From Roseateles noduli (GTDB lineage: Bacteria > Pseudomonadota > Gammaproteobacteria > Burkholderiales > Burkholderiaceae_C), in the NCBI GenBank assembly GCA_002205125.1, contig NIOE01000006.1:372001-436000 (forward strand): a stretch of 64,000 nt of DNA. The letters run 5' to 3'. How positions within the stretch are numbered: the stretch's first letter is position 1; each line of letters opens with the position of its first letter. Below, piece by piece: positions 44,015 through 52,072 of this stretch. The position numbers were made by a program, and so were the translations under genes. A model generated the notes under the pieces. The model ran no database searches, had not been told where the DNA came from, and worked only from the letters and a program-made list of their open reading frames with translations.

Positions 44015-44662
44015 ATGACCACGACCATGCCCACGAGCGCCGCAGAAACCTTCAGCCTGTTCCCGACGCCCGTGATGCGCGTGCCGGGCGCCTTGCCGCC
44101 CGCGCTGGTCGCGGCCCTCGTGGACCACTTCAGCACGCAGGCCATGCGGGACAACAACAGCTCGACGAAGCTGGTGCACACGCGGATGCTGCAGCCGGGC
44201 GACAGCCCCCTACTGGTCGACGTCGCCGCGCTGCTGGCGGGGCCGCTGTCGGAGTTCGGCGCGCTGCTCTTCGGCGAGCGCATGCCCTGGGGCGTCAAGG
44301 AACTGTGGGTCAACGTGATGGCGCAAGGCGGCCATCAAGCGATGCACAACCACGCCAACAGCTTCGCCTCCGGCATCGTGTACCTGACGGGCACGGACGA
44401 CTCGTCGCGGACCGTGTTCATGAAGTCGCCGGGCGGGACCGATTTCAGCTTCAAGAACGACCACCCCGGCATGGTCGCGGGGCCGTTCAACGCGGAGAAG
44501 TGGATCAGCCCGTCGCCGTCGCCCGGCGACCTGGTGCTGTTCCCGAGCTACCTGATGCACGCCGTGCCGCCCAACGAGGGCCAGACGCGCATCAGCCTCG
44601 GGTTCAACGCGATCCCGGCACGCTTGAACTCGTGGGGCTACACGGTCGGGTTCAGCGGATGA
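44015..44662 (+). CDS. Putative 2-oxoglutarate/Fe(II) oxygenase
   Basis: 215 aa. It resembles the TIGR02466-type 2OG-Fe(II) oxygenase group: LFPTPVMRVPGA at the N-terminus, KELWVNVMAQGGHQAMHNH with the first metal histidines, FASGIVYLTG, and a later LVLFPSYLMHAVPPN with the third His, then TRISLGFNA with the Arg for 2-oxoglutarate. It probably hydroxylates a protein or small molecule in the cytoplasm. Its stop overlaps the start of the next gene (ATGA), so the two are coupled. Confidence 0.85.
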   Translation: MTTTMPTSAAETFSLFPTPVMRVPGALPPALVAALVDHFSTQAMRDNNSSTKLVHTRMLQPGDSPLLVDVAALLAGPLSEFGALLFGERMPWGVKELWVNVMAQGGHQAMHNHANSFASGIVYLTGTDDSSRTVFMKSPGGTDFSFKNDHPGMVAGPFNAEKWISPSPSPGDLVLFPSYLMHAVPPNEGQTRISLGFNAIPARLNSWGYTVGFSG

Positions 44663-47403
44663 CGGTGTCGACGACGCCTGCCGTTGTGGACGTCGCCTCA
44701 ACGGCGTCGCGACATCGCGCGCGCGGGGTCGCGCTCGCGCTGATGGGGCTGTCGGGGTTCGCGGGGCTCGGCTACCAGATGGTCTGGACGCAGCAATCCG
44801 CACTTTGGCTCGGATTCGAGGCGGCGGCCGTGCTGGCCGTGGTCACGGCGTTCTTCGGAGGCTTCGCGCTGGGTGCCGTCGCCTTCGGGGGGCGCATCGA
44901 GCGGTCGGCGTCGCCGCTGCGCTGGTACATCGCGTGCGAGGCGGCGATCGGCCTGTGGGGACTGGCGCTGATCGTGCTGATGCAACCGGTGGGGGACGCC
45001 GTTGAGCACTGGATCGGCGCGGAGCCGACCGTCTGGTGGCAGTGGACGGTGACCTTCAGCGCGAGCTTCCTGTTGCTGCTGCCCGCGACCGCCGCGATGG
45101 GCGCGACACTGCCGGCGATCGAGCGGATCGTCGGTCCCGAGGAGAAGCGCTCCATCGCCGGGCTCTACGCCGCCAACACGCTCGGCGCCGTGCTCGGCGT
45201 GCTGCTGGCAACGTTCTGGCTGGTGCCGGCGTTCGGCCTCGCGGCGACGGCCGGCATCTGCGTGGGGATGAACGCCCTGTGTGCGGTCGGCGCATGGAAG
45301 TGGCTCAACTCCGGACGGCCGAGCGCGGCCCTGCACGATGCATGGAGGCTCCCGTCCGGGACCTCCACGCACCGTTCCGGTCCCGCCAGCGCTCGCTGTC
45401 CTCGGGCCTTGGCCTTGACGCTGCTCGCGCTCAGCGGCCTGCTGGGCATCGGGTACGAGGTCGTCGTCGTGCGCGTGCTCAGCCAACTCAACGAGGACAC
45501 CGTCTACACCTTCGCGTTGCTGTTGGCCGTCTACCTCGTCGGCACCTCTCTCGGCGCGGCGAGCTACCAGCGGTGGGGGCGACGATGGGTGAAGCCACAG
45601 GACAAGGACCGGCTCTCGTCGTTGCTGCCCGGAGTCCTCGGCGCGACCTGCCTGATCGGCCTCGCCGCGCTGTGGGCGGCGCCAGGGCTGAAGAACGGCG
45701 CGATGAACGCGCTCGGCACGGGCTTCGCGGCGGCGCTCGGCGCGGAGGCGCTGCTCGCCGTCGCCGCATTCGGTCTTCCCACGCTCGCCATGGGCGCGTG
45801 GTTCAGCCATCTGAGCGCGCAGGCGATGGGGCAGGGCGTCGCCGTCGGACGAGCACTCGCCGTGAACACGCTGGGCGCTGCCATGGCCGCGCCGCTGTTC
45901 GGCGTCGTCGTCACGCCGTGGATCGGTCCGAAGGCAGCTCTGCTGCTGATCGCCGGCGGCTACCTGGTCGCAGCCGTGGCCGGATCGAAGACGTGGCGGC
46001 ATCCGACGGCGTCGCCGACGCCGACGCCGATGTTGACGACGATGACGGTGGCGACGATGGCGTTCGTGATGATCGTGCTCGCGTTGATGACCGTCTTCGG
46101 CGCACCGCTCGCATTCGTCGATGTGCCCGACGGCGCACGTCTGCTCAGCTATGCCGAGGGCAGCATGGCCTCGGTCAGCGTGGTCGAGGATGGCGCGGGC
46201 GTTTCGCGACTGCGCATCAACAACCGCCAGCAGGAAGGCAGCAGTGCGAGCCTGTTCGTCGACGGGCGTCAGGCCTTGCTGCCGGTGCTGCTGCATCCGG
46301 CGCCGCGTCGCGCGCTGTTCTTGGGGCTGGGCACGGGCGCGACGTCCGGCGTCGCCGCGCAGGATCCGTCGCTGCAGGTCGTCGACGCCGTGGAGCTGCT
46401 GCCGGAGGTGATCGACGCATCGCCGCTCTTCACGCGAGCTCTGGGGTTGGACGGCGCAACGCCGCGCCTCGTCGCGGCGGACGCGCGGCGCTTCGTGCGC
46501 GCCTCCGAAGCGCGCTACGACGTGATCGTCTCTGACAACTTCCATCCGGCCCGTAGCGGCTCCGGCGCGCTCTACACCCGCGAGCACTTCGCCGCGGTGC
46601 GCGAGCGCCTCGCGCCTCGGGGGCTGTTCTGCCAATGGCTGCCGCTGCACCAGCTCGACCTCGACAGCCTGCGCAGCGTCACGCGCGCCTTCGTGGCCGT
46701 GTACCCCGATGCGATCGCGGTGCTGGCGGCCAACAGCCTGGAGACGCCAGTGATCGGACTCGTCGGCCGCCGCGACACGGAGACGTCGGGATCCTCGGCA
46801 TCGTCGACATCGACATTGGTGTCCTGGCATGTGCGTGTCGAAGGGGTGTCTGCGCGACGCGATGGCCGTTCGCTGGCCGACTTCGGACTCGACGATGAAT
46901 TCGCACTGCTCGGCGGCGTCGTTGCGGGGCCGAAGTCGCTGTCGACGTTCGCCGCTGGCGTGCCGATGAACACGGACGATCGTCCGATCGTCGCGTACCT
47001 TGCGCCGCGCCTGGTGTACGCGCCGACATCGACGCCGAAGGAGCGGCTCTTCGAGTTCCTGCATGAGGTGGGCGCGTCGCCGCCGGACGTCGGCGTGCAG
47101 TCGCCGGACGAAGCGCGTCGCCTCGCCGCGTACTGGCGGGCGCGCGATCGCTTCCTGGAAGCGGGACGTTCGGCGCGTCCTGTCGCCGATGCTGCGGTGA
47201 TGCTCGCGCAGGTGGGCGGGCCGCTGCTCGATGCCGTGCGCCTGAGTCCGGATTTCCGACCCGCCTACGACCCGTTGCTGCAGATGGCTCTCGCGCTGGC
47301 GCCGCGCGATGCGGCGACGGCCAGGCGCGTCCTCACCGCGCTGCGCGACGCGCAGCCCGCGCGTCCCGAGGCGGCGCAAGCACTGCAAGCCATGGGGCAA
47401 TGA
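44659..47403 (+). CDS. Membrane-fused spermidine-synthase-like protein
   Basis: 914 aa. Up to about residue 480 there are some 13-14 membrane helices in MFS-like arrangement (GLSGFAGLGYQMVWTQQSAL opens them). The following domain has a methyltransferase/polyamine-synthase fold: LFLGLGTGATSGVA, VDAVELLPEVIDAS, YDVIVSDNFHPARSGSG and LYTREHFAAVRERLAPRG. This is the family of large fused proteins annotated spermidine synthase; whether they make polyamines is uncertain. The C-terminal 100 residues are helical. It is the last gene of the PHP-PPIase-HupE-oxygenase group, and cassette 2 begins 27 bp after it. Confidence 0.87.
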   Translation: MTVSTTPAVVDVASTASRHRARGVALALMGLSGFAGLGYQMVWTQQSALWLGFEAAAVLAVVTAFFGGFALGAVAFGGRIERSASPLRWYIACEAAIGLWGLALIVLMQPVGDAVEHWIGAEPTVWWQWTVTFSASFLLLLPATAAMGATLPAIERIVGPEEKRSIAGLYAANTLGAVLGVLLATFWLVPAFGLAATAGICVGMNALCAVGAWKWLNSGRPSAALHDAWRLPSGTSTHRSGPASARCPRALALTLLALSGLLGIGYEVVVVRVLSQLNEDTVYTFALLLAVYLVGTSLGAASYQRWGRRWVKPQDKDRLSSLLPGVLGATCLIGLAALWAAPGLKNGAMNALGTGFAAALGAEALLAVAAFGLPTLAMGAWFSHLSAQAMGQGVAVGRALAVNTLGAAMAAPLFGVVVTPWIGPKAALLLIAGGYLVAAVAGSKTWRHPTASPTPTPMLTTMTVATMAFVMIVLALMTVFGAPLAFVDVPDGARLLSYAEGSMASVSVVEDGAGVSRLRINNRQQEGSSASLFVDGRQALLPVLLHPAPRRALFLGLGTGATSGVAAQDPSLQVVDAVELLPEVIDASPLFTRALGLDGATPRLVAADARRFVRASEARYDVIVSDNFHPARSGSGALYTREHFAAVRERLAPRGLFCQWLPLHQLDLDSLRSVTRAFVAVYPDAIAVLAANSLETPVIGLVGRRDTETSGSSASSTSTLVSWHVRVEGVSARRDGRSLADFGLDDEFALLGGVVAGPKSLSTFAAGVPMNTDDRPIVAYLAPRLVYAPTSTPKERLFEFLHEVGASPPDVGVQSPDEARRLAAYWRARDRFLEAGRSARPVADAAVMLAQVGGPLLDAVRLSPDFRPAYDPLLQMALALAPRDAATARRVLTALRDAQPARPEAAQALQAMGQ

Positions 47404-47430
47404 CCCTCGCAATGGCTCTCATGAGTATGT

Positions 47431-47543
47431 GCAGGGGGACTCACCTACTCGAAGTGGTTTCCCCCATCGATTCGCCCTTCGAGGGGAATCGACAAACGCG
47501 CTTCTGATTCGACACTGCATGCCTTCCCGGGTCGTGGACCCGG
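47431..47543 (+). promoter_or_regulatory. Conserved leader of HEPN cassette 2
   Basis: The same 96-bp block as the leaders at 37561 and 54781. GGGGGA (47434-47439) pairs with TCCCCC (47460-47465). CGCCCTTCGAGGGGAATCGAC covers 47473-47493. TCGACA occurs at 47489-47494 and 47509-47514. The terminal hairpin is CCGGGTC (47527-47533) with GACCCGG (47537-47543), unrelated in sequence to those of the other two leaders. Confidence 0.72.
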
Positions 47544-47559
47544 CAACAGGAGATGTGGA

Positions 47560-48096
47560 ATGGACATGAATGCGCAGTTGGAACGGGCAAGGAACGTGGT
47601 GGCGGGGATGTCGCGGCTTCCGCCCCGGAAGACTTTCCATTTTTACGATCTGATGGCCATCCTGCGAGAGCCGAGCGCGCTGTTCGGAGAGCCCTGCGAC
47701 AAGGACGTCGATCCGAATGCCAAGTGTCCTCGCGTCGACTGGGAAGAGTTGCTGGACGTTGCTCAGCAGACGGCTGCCGAGAATGGCATGACGGCAACGA
47801 GCATGGTGGAGATTCTGCAAGTCGCTGCAGAGTTGCTGGAGGAGAGCGGCCTCAAGATCTGTCGAGGCAATCCGGAACGCGTCGACATCTACGCGGAAGA
47901 GATGGAGGAGCCTGGCTTCAGCTACGACCTCCGGATCGACGCGCCTCACAAGGTTGCTCGGGCGCTTAACGACAAGTTCATCCTGCGTCTGATTGATCGC
48001 GACATGCTTCGGCATGGGTTCATGTTCGGATTCGTCGGTGAATGGACCGAGGAAGAACTGGCTGAAATTGATCGCTTTGATGCGGATATTGAGTGA
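47560..48096 (+). CDS. Cassette 2 protein A, unrecognised family
   Basis: 178 aa, starting at MDMNAQLERARNVV, closely parallel to the MVMNVQLEQARNLV start of the cassette 3 copy. Landmarks: REPSALFGEPCD, RVDWEELLDVAQ, ILQVAAELLEESGLKICRGN, YDLRIDAPHKVARAL and LRLIDRDMLRHGFMFGFVG. The protein is acidic at its end (EEELAEIDRFDADIE). I know no family for it. Its place directly before a HEPN-like gene suggests the partner or antitoxin in a two-component unit. An AGGAGATGTGGA site precedes the start. GC is lower than in flanking genes. Confidence 0.78.
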   Translation: MDMNAQLERARNVVAGMSRLPPRKTFHFYDLMAILREPSALFGEPCDKDVDPNAKCPRVDWEELLDVAQQTAAENGMTATSMVEILQVAAELLEESGLKICRGNPERVDIYAEEMEEPGFSYDLRIDAPHKVARALNDKFILRLIDRDMLRHGFMFGFVGEWTEEELAEIDRFDADIE

Positions 48097-48108
48097 GGAG
48101 ACCGCATC

Positions 48109-48507
48109 ATGTCCGTGACCTGTTTCGATCTGCTTCACCAAGCAAAGGAGCGCCCACTCGTGCTGCCGGAGGCGCGCCGGCGCAATCTGGCGAGTCGTGC
48201 CTACTATGCGAGCTATCACCGTTGCCTCCAGTGGGAGCAATCCTTGCCTGCTCGCGGCGTTCCACAGAAGCGACGCGGCGGTGTGCATCAGCGCTTGATC
48301 CTTCGAATTCAGTCGCCCGACAAGCGATGCAGCGGGGAACAGGCGCAACTCTCTCGCTGGCTTGGCGAAAGTCTCGATTTGCTGCGTCAACTAAGGGTGA
48401 AGGCCGATTACAAGCTTTCTGAGGACCTGGACCGGAAGGAACTCAGCGTTCAAGTGGGACTCGCACAAGACGTCTTCGATTGCTGCGACGGCCGACGCAA
48501 GCCCTGA
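48109..48507 (+). CDS. Cassette 2 protein B, HEPN-like (UPF0332 style)
   Basis: 132 aa. RAYYASYH gives R30 and H37, the R-x6-H motif, at the same positions as in the other two B proteins; HRCLQW follows. GGVHQRLILRI and LRVKADYKL complete the HEPN-like pattern. A GAGGAGA site precedes the ATG, 12 bp after the stop of protein A. The end, VFDCCDGRRKP, is shared as CCDG with cassette 3. It is probably an RNase or a catalytically silent HEPN scaffold; the intact R and H favour activity. Confidence 0.8.
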   Translation: MSVTCFDLLHQAKERPLVLPEARRRNLASRAYYASYHRCLQWEQSLPARGVPQKRRGGVHQRLILRIQSPDKRCSGEQAQLSRWLGESLDLLRQLRVKADYKLSEDLDRKELSVQVGLAQDVFDCCDGRRKP

Positions 48508-48596
48508 CCCCGGTGCCTCCTCCGGCGCTGTTCGCACAAGCCCCTTCCCCCTTCACGGCTCGTTCACAAGACGGAAGTTCTGCTGCTACACTTTGT

Positions 48597-48611
48597 TGAG
48601 AATAATTCTCA
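48597..48611. promoter_or_regulatory. Fur box upstream of the second TonB receptor
   Basis: TGAGAATAATTCTCA is a perfect 7-1-7 inverted repeat matching the Fur consensus TGATAATnATTATCA in all but two symmetric positions. It lies 12 bp before the receptor's GTG start and close to the likely promoter, so iron-bound Fur should repress the gene. The surrounding bases are unusually AT-rich for this window. Confidence 0.85.
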
Positions 48612-48623
48612 TCCGTTCCGTAA

Positions 48624-50921
48624 GTGTTTGAAGTTAAAAAGCAAAATCAGTCCTTCCGTCAAGTCCGAAGCGTCCAACGGTTCCGTCTTCTTCCCCTCAT
48701 CAGCACCCTGATCGCGTCCGCCGCCTGGGCGGACGATGTGCCTGCGGCGCGTCCCGCGAGTGCTGCTGCTGCCCCAGCGCCCGCGGCATCCGCCGCATCG
48801 GCCCCTACCGTCACGCTGTCGCAAGTCACCGTCTACGGCGTGCGCAGCGTCGCTCCGGGCAAGACCACGATCACCCCCAACGAGATCGAGCGCCAGCAGG
48901 CGCTGACCGTGCAGCAGCTGCTCGACAACCTGCCGGGCGTCGACCTCAACGGCAGCTTCCGCCCCGGCGGCCAGAGCCTGAACATGTGGGGCTTCGGCGA
49001 TGTCGAGGACATCCGCGTGCAGCTCGACGGCGCCAACAAGGGCTTCGAGAAGTACCGGCAGGGATCGATCTTCATCGAGCCCGAACTGATCAAGCGCATC
49101 ACCGTCGACAAGGGCGCGCACTCGGTGCGTTACGGCAACGGCGGCTTCGGCGGCACGGTGCTGGTCGAGAGCAAGGACGCCGAAGACCTGCTGCGCCCCG
49201 GCGAGCGCATCGGCGGTCTGGCCAAGCTCGGCTGGGCGAGCAACGACGACCAGCGCATCGTGTCGGGCAGCGTCTTCGCTCGCGCCGAGCCCGGCACCGC
49301 GCTGCCCTGGCAGTTCCTGGTCGCCGTCACCGGCCGCGACTCCGGCAACCAGGAGCGCGCCGATCACACCGTCTACGAGTTCTCCGAGACCCACAGCCGC
49401 TCCGCGCTCGCGAAGCTCACGCTGCAGCTCGGCGAGAGCCGGCTGACGCTCTCCGACATCGAAGGCCGCAGCAAGGCCTGGGCGCCGTTCGCCGCCAAGC
49501 GCGACGAAGTGCCCGCGCCGACGCCCGCCGAGATCGCGAAGTACGGCGAGCGCGAAGCCTGGCTGCGCAAGGTGCTGTGGCGCGACCAGACCGACCGCAC
49601 GCAATCGCTGCTGTGGCGCTACGCGCCCGCGTCGCAGCCGCTGCTGGACCTGCAGGTGCGGTTGACCCAGTCGTCCAGCCGCCAGGACGACCAGCGGCCC
49701 GACAGCATCACCAGCGACTTCGCGGCCAGCCTCGGCAAGGAGAGCCACGCGACCTACCGCGATCGCCAGATCGACGTGACCAACACCGCGCGCTTCGACC
49801 TCGGCGGCGTGACGCATGCACTGGCCACGGGCCTGCAGGCACAGCGGCATGACCGCGACACGCTGATGTTCCTGCACACCCGCACCAAGGACGCCAGCTA
49901 CAACTACGGCTGGCTGCAGCCGTACTACATGCCGTCCGGCGAGCAGCGCACCGTGTCCGGCTGGGTGGAGGACGAATTGCGCGCCGGCGCCTGGACCCTC
50001 ACGCCGGGCCTGCGCTACGACCAGGTCCGCACGGCGGGGCAGCCGAACTTCGCCCCGCGCTACAACGACCCGGCCGCCGGTCACGACTATCGCCCGGTCC
50101 ATCACAGCGGCTGGTCGCAGCACCTGTCGGCGAAGTGGCAGGCCACGTCCGCCACGGCGCTGTTCGCGGACGCCGGCAAGACCTGGCGCGCGCCGGTGAT
50201 CGACGAGCTCTTCGAGGCTCAGTCCGCCGCCAGCAGCGCCTCGGCGACCAGTCGCGGCCTGCGCAAGGAACGCGTCACCGCCTTGCGCGGCGGCCTCAAG
50301 CACGAACGCACGGACTGGCTGAGCAGCGGCGACGCGCTGGCCGCGACGTTCACCGTGTTCCGCAACCTCGTGCACGACAACATCCACAAGCGCTTCGGCA
50401 TCTTCGTGGAGCCCGGCACCGAGCGTCCGCCCAACCTGCCGTTCTACCGGAACCTGCCCGGCTACCGCAGCGAGGGCGCGGAGGCGGAGACGCACTACGA
50501 GCAGCGACGCGGCTTCGCCAGCGTGTCGCTGGCCTGGATGCGGGGCGAGCACCGCGGCTCCATCCGCGACCCGTGGGCCACGAAGAACCAGCCGCTGATC
50601 GACATCGGTGCGCCCAAGGCCGTCGTCGTGATCGGGGGGAAGTGGCCATCGCTGGGACTGGCCGCCGGTTGGCAAGGCAAGTTGGTCGCGGCGCAGAACA
50701 AGGTGCCGGACGACGAGGTCGTGCCCTACGCGCTGCCGCCGGCCAAGGGCTACGGGCTGCACGGGCTCTTCGCGCAATGGCAGGGTCGCGGCGCATGGGC
50801 GGACACGAAGGTGCAGCTCGCGGTCGACAACCTCTTCAACCGCAGCGTGCAGCCCTACCTGGCCGAGCAGGTCTATGCGCCGGGGCGCAACATCAAGCTG
50901 ACTCTCAGCCAACGCCTGTGA
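48624..50921 (+). CDS. Fur-regulated TonB-dependent receptor (heme/iron type)
   Basis: 765 aa from a GTG at 48624; no other in-frame start precedes the leader. The signal peptide ends near ASAAWADD, followed by an Ala/Pro/Ser spacer. The plug has NEIERQQALTVQQLLDNLPG and VDKGAHSVRYGNGGFGGTV; the barrel has GLQAQRHDRDT, KWQATSATALFADAGKTWR and ends ...LTLSQRL. The features resemble heme/hemoglobin receptors with FRAP-like and plug motifs, though FRAP/NPNL boxes are not exact. The Fur box directly upstream supports iron or heme uptake. It follows cassette 2 after 116 bp. Confidence 0.92.
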   Translation: MFEVKKQNQSFRQVRSVQRFRLLPLISTLIASAAWADDVPAARPASAAAAPAPAASAASAPTVTLSQVTVYGVRSVAPGKTTITPNEIERQQALTVQQLLDNLPGVDLNGSFRPGGQSLNMWGFGDVEDIRVQLDGANKGFEKYRQGSIFIEPELIKRITVDKGAHSVRYGNGGFGGTVLVESKDAEDLLRPGERIGGLAKLGWASNDDQRIVSGSVFARAEPGTALPWQFLVAVTGRDSGNQERADHTVYEFSETHSRSALAKLTLQLGESRLTLSDIEGRSKAWAPFAAKRDEVPAPTPAEIAKYGEREAWLRKVLWRDQTDRTQSLLWRYAPASQPLLDLQVRLTQSSSRQDDQRPDSITSDFAASLGKESHATYRDRQIDVTNTARFDLGGVTHALATGLQAQRHDRDTLMFLHTRTKDASYNYGWLQPYYMPSGEQRTVSGWVEDELRAGAWTLTPGLRYDQVRTAGQPNFAPRYNDPAAGHDYRPVHHSGWSQHLSAKWQATSATALFADAGKTWRAPVIDELFEAQSAASSASATSRGLRKERVTALRGGLKHERTDWLSSGDALAATFTVFRNLVHDNIHKRFGIFVEPGTERPPNLPFYRNLPGYRSEGAEAETHYEQRRGFASVSLAWMRGEHRGSIRDPWATKNQPLIDIGAPKAVVVIGGKWPSLGLAAGWQGKLVAAQNKVPDDEVVPYALPPAKGYGLHGLFAQWQGRGAWADTKVQLAVDNLFNRSVQPYLAEQVYAPGRNIKLTLSQRL

Positions 50922-51110
50922 AGGCGGGTCAGGCGGGCGTTCAGCGCCCGGATGCACCGTGTCCCGCCACGACGGTCGTGACCTTCGGCACACGGAAGGC
51001 CCGTAGCAAGCCCTGACCCCTCAAGCGTGGGGGCGCGTTCTGCAAGCGCTTTCTCCACACTCCGCGTCCAGCGGCCGAAGAGTCGTCTCCTCCACTCTCG
51101 GGACCCTTTC

Positions 51111-51962
51111 ATGAGCAGATCCGGTGTGCGTGTCGTCGACATGACGGCCCGCCTGGGCGGCCTGGCCATCGGCCAGACCGGCGCGACCTTGTCCTCCACG
51201 GAATCCCGCCAGGCGATCGCGCTGAGCACGACGCCGGGCATGCCCACCATCGACTGGGTGCGTCCGCCGTATCCCAACGACGACCTCGCCGCGGCCGACG
51301 GCCCCGCGGGCCTGCTGGTGATCGTCGGACCGGGCTCGGTCCACGGCGCGCTGGACCTGCTGCGCCGCGCCTGGGCCGCCGAGGTGCCGGCCGTGCGCCT
51401 GCTGCTGATGCCCAGCGCCATCGTCGAGGAGATGACCCTCGGTCCGATGGTGACCGCGGCCACGCCGACCACGGTGCTCTACCGGCTGCCCGACAGCAGC
51501 CCCGAGACGCTGTGGTTCGTCCTGATCGAGGAATTCAACAAGCTCACGAGCCGCTTCGGGCTCGACTCCCTGCAACCCGCCCCCTCCCTGAACAAAGACA
51601 CCATGAGCAATCTCAAGCAGTCCATCGACGCCGCCATGACCATCGACGGTGCCCTGGCCGCCGCGCTGGTCGATTTCCGCAGCGGCATGTGCCTGGCCCA
51701 GGCCGGCACCGCCGTGAACCTGGACCTGGCCGCCGCCGGCAACACGCAGGTGGTGCGAGCCAAGCTGCAGACCATGGAGTCGCTGGGCCTGCGCAAGGGC
51801 ATCGAGGACATCCTCATCACGCTGACGGACCAGTACCACCTGATCCGCCTGGTGCCCAACAACGCCGGCCTGTTCCTGTACCTGGTGCTGGACAAGAACA
51901 AGGGCAATCTGGCCCTGGCCCGCTACAAGCTGACCGAGATCGAACGCGCCCTGCAGGTCTGA
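51111..51962 (+). CDS. Two-domain protein with C-terminal Roadblock/LC7 domain
   Basis: 283 aa, starting at MSRSGVRVVDMTARLG. Residues 1-160 are an unrecognised domain with GLLVIVGPGSVHGALDLLRR and VRLLLMPSAIVEEMTLGP. From residue 165 (MSNLKQSIDAAMTIDGALAA) the sequence is a Roadblock-type fold, often found as a free protein of about 120 aa in related genomes. The internal ATG at 51603 follows a short linker and could start a separate product, so this may be a fusion with a second translation start. Roadblock proteins regulate small GTPases and polarity systems such as MglB. No GTPase gene adjoins it. Confidence 0.75.
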   Translation: MSRSGVRVVDMTARLGGLAIGQTGATLSSTESRQAIALSTTPGMPTIDWVRPPYPNDDLAAADGPAGLLVIVGPGSVHGALDLLRRAWAAEVPAVRLLLMPSAIVEEMTLGPMVTAATPTTVLYRLPDSSPETLWFVLIEEFNKLTSRFGLDSLQPAPSLNKDTMSNLKQSIDAAMTIDGALAAALVDFRSGMCLAQAGTAVNLDLAAAGNTQVVRAKLQTMESLGLRKGIEDILITLTDQYHLIRLVPNNAGLFLYLVLDKNKGNLALARYKLTEIERALQV

Positions 51963-51980
51963 CCCGGACCTTCACCGCCC

Positions 51981-52049
51981 GATCGCTCCCGCGATCAGAT
52001 GCCACGGCCGGCCGCGCCGCCTCGATGTCGAGGTGGTCGGCCGGCCGTG
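51981..52049. terminator. Strong compound terminator
   Basis: GATCGC-TCCC-GCGATC (51981-51996) is a first hairpin. The main one is CACGGCCGGCC (52003-52013) with GGCCGGCCGTG (52039-52049), enclosing CCTCGA/TCGAGG. It lies between the Roadblock gene and the convergent acylase gene (stop at 52073) and can serve both. Confidence 0.7.
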
Positions 52050-52072
52050 CCGTTGCGGGCCCGCGTCCCGGG

